Origin: F23-B02 sp963625655
Lineage (GTDB): Bacteria; Bacillota; Clostridia; Oscillospirales; Oscillospiraceae
Reading direction: 5' to 3'
Assembly: GCA_963625655.1 (NCBI GenBank)
Contig: CAVFTS010000001.1
Span: 1 to 64,000 of the forward strand
Length of the DNA stretch: 64,000 nt
Positions 59,909 to 64,000 of this stretch are shown here, piece after piece (position 1 is the stretch's first letter; every line of letters begins with the position of its first letter). The notes under the pieces were generated by a model. It saw only the letters and a list, made by a program, of their open reading frames with translations, made no database searches and was not told the DNA's origin. Both the position numbers and the translations under genes were made by a program.

Positions 59909-61213
59909 ATGGAAAAGTACGTTATTAACGGCGGAAAGCCGCTTCAGGGCGAAGTCGAAATAAGCGGAGCCAAAAATGCCGCAGTTGCAATAATCCCCGC
60001 CGCTCTGATGGTGGACGGTATTTGCCGCATTGAAAATATACCGGAGATCAGTGATACCGATATGCTCCTCAAGATACTCTCTCAGCTCGGAGCAAAGGTT
60101 CGCCTCATAAACCGTTCCACGATAGAGATAGACAGCCGCAATGTAAAATTCTGCGACGCACCCTTTGACCTGATGCGCAAGATCAGGGCTTCGTATTATC
60201 TCATCGGCGCTATGCTCAGCCGCTTCGGTCACGCAAAGACCACGATGCCCGGCGGCTGCAACTTCGGTGTTCGTCCGATAGACCAGCACATAAAAGGCAT
60301 GATGGCTCTCGGTGCGGATGTCGAGGTGAAAAGCGGTTTCGTGTTTGCCGACGCACCCGAAGGCGGACTGCACGGAGCTAAGATATATCTCGACAAGGTG
60401 TCCGTCGGCGCAACGATGAACATCATCCTTGCCGCAACGACCGCATCCGGACGCACCATAATCGAAAACGCCGCAAGAGAGCCGCACATAGTCGACCTCG
60501 CAAACTTCCTCAATTCCATGGGCGCAGACATAAGAGGCGCCGGCACGGATACGGTGAAGATAAACGGTGTCGATAAGCTCAGAGGCGGAAGCTACTCCAT
60601 CATCCCCGATCAGATCGAGGCGGGAACCTACATGGTAGCCGCAGCCGCTACCGCAGGCGAGGTACTTATAAAGAATATTATCCCCAAGCATATGGAATGT
60701 ATCAGTGCGAAACTCAGGGAAACGGGAACCATTGTTCAGGAGTATGAGGATTCCATTCTTGTAAAGGGCAACGGACAGCTTCGCAAGGCAAACGTCAAGA
60801 CGCTGCCGTACCCCGGCTTCCCGACTGATATGCAGCCGCAAATCGGAACGCTTCTGTGCATGGCGCAGGGTACCTCCGTCATAACCGAGGGCATATACGA
60901 CAACCGTTTTAAATATGTAAACGAGCTCAAGAAAATGGGCGCCGACATTCAGGTGGACGGCAGAATAGCCATAATCGAGGGCGGAGCAAAGCTTACGGGC
61001 GCACCCGTCATGGCGTGCGACCTCCGTGCGGGAGCGGCGATGGTCATTGCCGGACTCTGCGCATCGGGAACCACGGAGATAGAGGATATACATTACATTG
61101 AGCGAGGCTACGAGAACTTAGTCGGCAAGCTTCGCAAGCTCGGAGCGGACATTTCGATAGTCGATTTTCCCGACGAGCCTCAAATAAACGAAAAGGTAAT
61201 TTCAATAGGATAA
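59909..61213 (+). CDS. murA: UDP-GlcNAc 1-carboxyvinyltransferase, paralogue 2
   Basis: 434 residues. SGAKNAAVAIIPAAL (Lys-Asn), MPGGCNFGVRPIDQH with the catalytic Cys, PYPGFPTDMQPQIG and GYENLVGKLRKLGADI. It resembles the MurA2/MurZ type common as the second copy in Firmicutes, but both copies keep the cysteine, so both should be fosfomycin-sensitive enzymes. It has its own promoter. It leads a group with a WalJ-like hydrolase and rlmH. Confidence 0.96.
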   Translation: MEKYVINGGKPLQGEVEISGAKNAAVAIIPAALMVDGICRIENIPEISDTDMLLKILSQLGAKVRLINRSTIEIDSRNVKFCDAPFDLMRKIRASYYLIGAMLSRFGHAKTTMPGGCNFGVRPIDQHIKGMMALGADVEVKSGFVFADAPEGGLHGAKIYLDKVSVGATMNIILAATTASGRTIIENAAREPHIVDLANFLNSMGADIRGAGTDTVKINGVDKLRGGSYSIIPDQIEAGTYMVAAAATAGEVLIKNIIPKHMECISAKLRETGTIVQEYEDSILVKGNGQLRKANVKTLPYPGFPTDMQPQIGTLLCMAQGTSVITEGIYDNRFKYVNELKKMGADIQVDGRIAIIEGGAKLTGAPVMACDLRAGAAMVIAGLCASGTTEIEDIHYIERGYENLVGKLRKLGADISIVDFPDEPQINEKVISIG

Positions 61214-61217
61214 TGAT

Positions 61218-61997
61218 ATGCGTATTGTAACTTTCGCCAGCGGATCAACGGGGAACTGCTGCTTAGTCAGCGACGGCGGAGTGAATGTGCTTATAGATGC
61301 GGGGATCTCCGCACGCAGGATCGTTCAAGGTCTCGACGTGTTGGGGCTTGCTCCGCAGGATATATGCGGAGTGCTCATTACACATGAGCACTCCGATCAT
61401 ATTTCCGGGCTTCCCGTGCTTGTAAAGCGCACGGGGATGAGGATATTCGCACCGCCTGAGCTTGGCGAGGTACTCAAAAGAGTGAAGCCGGAGCTTAACG
61501 AATCAATAGACTGCATACCGCACGACGGCGGGCTTTGCGTGGGAGATGTGAGGATAACGGCATTTCCGACACCGCACGACGCCTCGGCAAGCTTCGGCTA
61601 CAGGATAGAAGGCAGCGAGGTCTTTGCCTTTGCCACCGACACGGGACACATAAGCGACGAGCTTTTGGAGGGGCTTCAAGGCGCAGACACCGTGGTGATC
61701 GAGGCAAATCACGATAAGGTCATGCTCAAAAACGGACCGTATCCTCCGTTTTTAAAGCAACGTGTGCTGTCAAAGCACGGACATCTTTCGAACGACGATT
61801 GTGCAAAGCTTGCCTGCCTGCTTGCCGACGGCGGAACAAAGCAAATAATCCTCGGACACCTGAGTCAACAGAACAACACCCCCGAAGCGGCGGAAAGAGC
61901 CGTTGCGGAAGCCCTTTCGGGCAGGAATGTTAAAATTTATACAGCACCCGCCAATAAACTACTTGAAGTTTTGATAGGAGATGGGGTACAATGTTAA
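61218..61997 (+). CDS. MBL-fold metallohydrolase, YycJ/WalJ type
   Basis: 259 residues. The metallo-beta-lactamase motif THEHSDHISGL (H-x-H-x-DH), preceded by FASGSTGNCCLVSDGG and DAGISARRI, and the later HLSQQNN and EANHD, fit the YycJ/WalJ family linked to the WalRK system and 5'-3' DNA exonuclease activity. No walRK genes are near. It begins four bases after murA and overlaps rlmH by seven, so the three are one operon. Confidence 0.93.
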   Translation: MRIVTFASGSTGNCCLVSDGGVNVLIDAGISARRIVQGLDVLGLAPQDICGVLITHEHSDHISGLPVLVKRTGMRIFAPPELGEVLKRVKPELNESIDCIPHDGGLCVGDVRITAFPTPHDASASFGYRIEGSEVFAFATDTGHISDELLEGLQGADTVVIEANHDKVMLKNGPYPPFLKQRVLSKHGHLSNDDCAKLACLLADGGTKQIILGHLSQQNNTPEAAERAVAEALSGRNVKIYTAPANKLLEVLIGDGVQC

Positions 61998-62473
61998 AAG
62001 TACGGCTGATATGCGTCGGCAAGCTCAAGGAAAAATTTTACGCAGACGCCTTTGCGGAGTATTCCAGAAGGCTCGGCGCATACTGCAAATTCGACTGCGT
62101 TGAGATACCCGAACAGAGACTCGGCGACGATCCGTCGCAGAAGGAAATAAGCTCGGCACTTTCCAAGGAAGCGGCCGAGATAGAACGAAACATACCGAAG
62201 GATTCATACGTCATAGCTATGTGCGTCGGCGCAAAGCAACTCACTAGCGAGGCACTTGCGGAGAAGATTGCGGCTCTTGCGGTGTCGGGAAGAGCGGCGC
62301 TGTGCTTTATCGTGGGCGGCTCCTTCGGCATGAGCGACGGCATTAAGGCACGGGCGGATATGCGTCTCGGTATGAGTGAGATGACCTTTCCGCACCACCT
62401 TGCTCGGGTCATGCTTGCAGAGCAGATATACCGCAGCTTTAAGATCAACGAAGGATCGAGATACCACAAATGA
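61991..62473 (+). CDS. rlmH: 23S rRNA (pseudouridine-1915-N3)-methyltransferase RlmH
   Basis: 160 residues, SPOUT fold. VRLICVGKLKEKFYADAFAEYSRRL at the start, FIVGGSFGMSDGIKARADMRLGMSEMTFPHHLARVMLAEQIYRSFKINEGSRYHK at the end. It methylates pseudouridine 1915 in helix 69. It overlaps the WalJ-like gene by seven bases; the wal-rlmH pairing is frequent in Firmicutes. Confidence 0.98.
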   Translation: MLKVRLICVGKLKEKFYADAFAEYSRRLGAYCKFDCVEIPEQRLGDDPSQKEISSALSKEAAEIERNIPKDSYVIAMCVGAKQLTSEALAEKIAALAVSGRAALCFIVGGSFGMSDGIKARADMRLGMSEMTFPHHLARVMLAEQIYRSFKINEGSRYHK

Positions 62474-62485
62474 ACGGAGGATTCT

Positions 62486-62809
62486 ATGGAGGATAGCGGC
62501 GTAAAGCTTGAATGGGGCAGAAAAATGACGGGCGAGCTGTATGAGCGCTGGCCTAAGGACGCCGACGGTAAGCCGGAGGAGCCTGTTTTTCTTACGCATT
62601 GTATGAGCCTTGACATGAGCGATGAGATGCTTGTGAACCTGCTTGGCGCATACGGGATCCCTGCACTGAGACAATACCCCAACGACGGAGATTTCGGACG
62701 GTTGATACTCGGTATCAGCGGACCCGGAACGGATATATATGTGCCTAAATCTATGTATGAGGACGCTGCCAATTTAAGCATAGGGGGAGCAGAATATGAG
62801 GAACTATAA
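62486..62809 (+). CDS. DUF2007 domain protein
   Basis: 107 residues. EPVFLTHCMSLDMSDEMLVNLLGAYGIPALRQYPNDGDFGRLILGISGPGTDIYVPKSMYEDAANL fits the DUF2007 (putative signal-transducing) family. No enzyme motif is seen. GGAGG stands before the ATG. The last 14 bases overlap the start of the phosphohexomutase gene. Confidence 0.85.
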   Translation: MEDSGVKLEWGRKMTGELYERWPKDADGKPEEPVFLTHCMSLDMSDEMLVNLLGAYGIPALRQYPNDGDFGRLILGISGPGTDIYVPKSMYEDAANLSIGGAEYEEL

Positions 62810-64000
62810 GGAAGAATATCAGAGATGGCTCGACAGTCCGGCACTCAGCGAGAGAGAGTGGGAGGAGCTTAATTCAATCGCAGAGGACGAAAAGGAGATT
62901 GAGAGCCGCTTTTTTGCACCGCTTGAGTTCGGCACCGCCGGACTGCGAGGCACGATGAAGGTCGGTCTGCATCACATGAACGTCCACGTTATCCGTCATG
63001 CGACGCAGGCGTTTGCAAACGTTATTGCTTCCGCCGGAGCCGAAGCAATGGCTAAGGGCATTGCGATATGCTTTGACTGCCGCCATAACAGCGACCTGTT
63101 CGCAAAGGAAGCTGCCTGCGTTATGGCAGCAAACGGTATACACGTCAGACTGTTTGACGCTCTGCGCCCCACACCGGAGCTTAGCTTTGCCGTGAGATAC
63201 TACGGTACCACCGCCGGACTGAATATCACGGCAAGCCACAATCCCAAGGAATACAACGGCTATAAGGTCTACTGGTCCGACGGCGCACAGCTTCCGCCGC
63301 AGCACGCCGCAGCGATTGCAGCGCAGATGGAAGCAATCGACATATTCGACGGCTTTAAGAGCTGCGATTTCGACGAAGCGCTTGCAAGCGGAATAATCGA
63401 AATGATAGGTGAGGACACCGATGCGGCGTACCTTGAGCGGGTACTCAAGCAGGCGATCGACAGGGAAGTCGTGAAGAAGGTCGCCGACCGCTTCAAGATC
63501 GTTTACACTCCGTTTCACGGAGCGGGATACAAGCTCGTTCCCGAAACGCTGCGCCGCCTTGGGGTAACTCAGCTTTTCCCCGTCCCGGAGCAGATGGTCA
63601 TAGACGGAGCCTTCCCCACGGTAGAAAGTCCCAATCCCGAAAATCCCGAAGGCTTCTATCTTGCGATAGACCTTGCAAAGAAGGTCGGCAGCGACCTCAT
63701 CATCGGCACGGATCCCGATTCCGACCGTATCGGCGTCATGGTGCGTGACGATGAGGGCTATACCGGCATAACCGGCAATCAGCTCGGTGTGCTGCTGCTC
63801 GACTACATCATAAACGCAAAGCGCAGAACGGGTACCATGCCCGAAAATCCCGGCGCCGTAAAGAGCATAGTGACGACTGAGATGGCAAAGGTTGTTGCGG
63901 AGCAAAACGGCGTGCATCTTGAGGACACCTTTACCGGCTTCAAATTCATGGCGGAGCGTGTTGCGGAATGGGAAAAGGCGGGAAGCTACGAGTACATTTT
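62796..64000 (+). CDS. Phospho-sugar mutase (phosphoglucomutase/phosphomannomutase), partial
   Basis: At least 401 residues; the gene continues past the window end. FGTAGLRGTMKVG, the phosphoserine loop NITASHNPKEYNGYKVYW (Ser near 147), the metal site GTDPDSDRIGV and GNQLGVLLLDYI are the alpha-D-phosphohexomutase pattern. The 570-residue clostridial PgcA-type is likely, converting glucose 6-phosphate and 1-phosphate. Start ATG 62796 overlaps the preceding gene, with GGGGGAG before it. Confidence 0.95.
   Translation, partial: MRNYKEEYQRWLDSPALSEREWEELNSIAEDEKEIESRFFAPLEFGTAGLRGTMKVGLHHMNVHVIRHATQAFANVIASAGAEAMAKGIAICFDCRHNSDLFAKEAACVMAANGIHVRLFDALRPTPELSFAVRYYGTTAGLNITASHNPKEYNGYKVYWSDGAQLPPQHAAAIAAQMEAIDIFDGFKSCDFDEALASGIIEMIGEDTDAAYLERVLKQAIDREVVKKVADRFKIVYTPFHGAGYKLVPETLRRLGVTQLFPVPEQMVIDGAFPTVESPNPENPEGFYLAIDLAKKVGSDLIIGTDPDSDRIGVMVRDDEGYTGITGNQLGVLLLDYIINAKRRTGTMPENPGAVKSIVTTEMAKVVAEQNGVHLEDTFTGFKFMAERVAEWEKAGSYEYI

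Overview
This 64 kb window looks like a chromosomal segment of a spore-forming, meso-diaminopimelate-type Clostridia bacterium. Oscillospiraceae or a near relative is the best guess, from the protein style, mid-range GC, gene order and the giant S-layer-homology proteins; no rRNA is present to settle it. The sporulation factors SigK and BofA, the DNPR-type MurE, Gram-positive translation and division gene orders, and purine-rich Shine-Dalgarno sites all point the same way.

Layout. 1-360: decayed C-terminus of a large serine recombinase. 503-1243: stand-alone protein resembling part of acetyl-CoA synthase. 1347-2759: MATE transporter. 2855-6207 (minus): flavodoxin/ferredoxin gene, cdsA, lipid kinase and YihY, a lipid/envelope operon. 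6407-8070: ECF sigma factor with an RsgI-like anti-sigma factor. 8071-8455: multi-hairpin repeat, copy 1. 8456-15758 (minus): a zinc-ribbon membrane protein and an 1836-residue S-layer protein with four large modules. 15930-17803: membrane-anchored solute-binding protein and an orphan hypB.

17861-29497 is the division and cell-wall cluster rsmH-ftsL-PBP-murE-mraY-ftsW-murG-murA-ftsQ-ftsZ. Its PASTA penicillin-binding protein is broken as given, by a frameshift and a deletion that removes the catalytic KTG motif. A 13-bp inverted repeat pairs with the ribosome site and start codon of murA. 29584-32350: His-rich CsoR-type regulator, sigK, VanY-type carboxypeptidase and a zinc-ribbon protein. 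32582-40195: translation operon rimP-nusA-rnpM-ylxQ-infB-rbfA-nrnA-truB-ribF, behind a leader with a terminator. 40241-43739: exonuclease, ddl and murF.

43781-46014 (minus): a TIR / transmembrane / leucine-rich-repeat protein, then bofA and yaaL. 46119-46292 is a strong candidate for an unidentified structured RNA gene with promoter and terminator. 46389-50943: second type IIA topoisomerase pair with a small zinc-ribbon membrane protein between the subunits. 50951-53222: YitT protein, tRNA-Gly(GCC) and a YibE/F protein. 53453-58591: S-layer-anchored PHP-type metallohydrolase. 58671-58821: repeat copy 2. 59270-64000: Nudix hydrolase, second murA, WalJ-like hydrolase, rlmH, a DUF2007 protein and a phosphohexomutase cut by the window end.

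Together most of the window builds the envelope: lipid-linked precursor synthesis (MurA x2, MurE, MurF, Ddl, MraY, MurG), septation (FtsL/Q/W/Z), phospholipid synthesis (CdsA) and surface display (SLH proteins). The best candidates for something undescribed are the TIR-LRR receptor-like protein, the RNA at 46119, the two-copy covarying hairpin element and the murA start-site hairpin.
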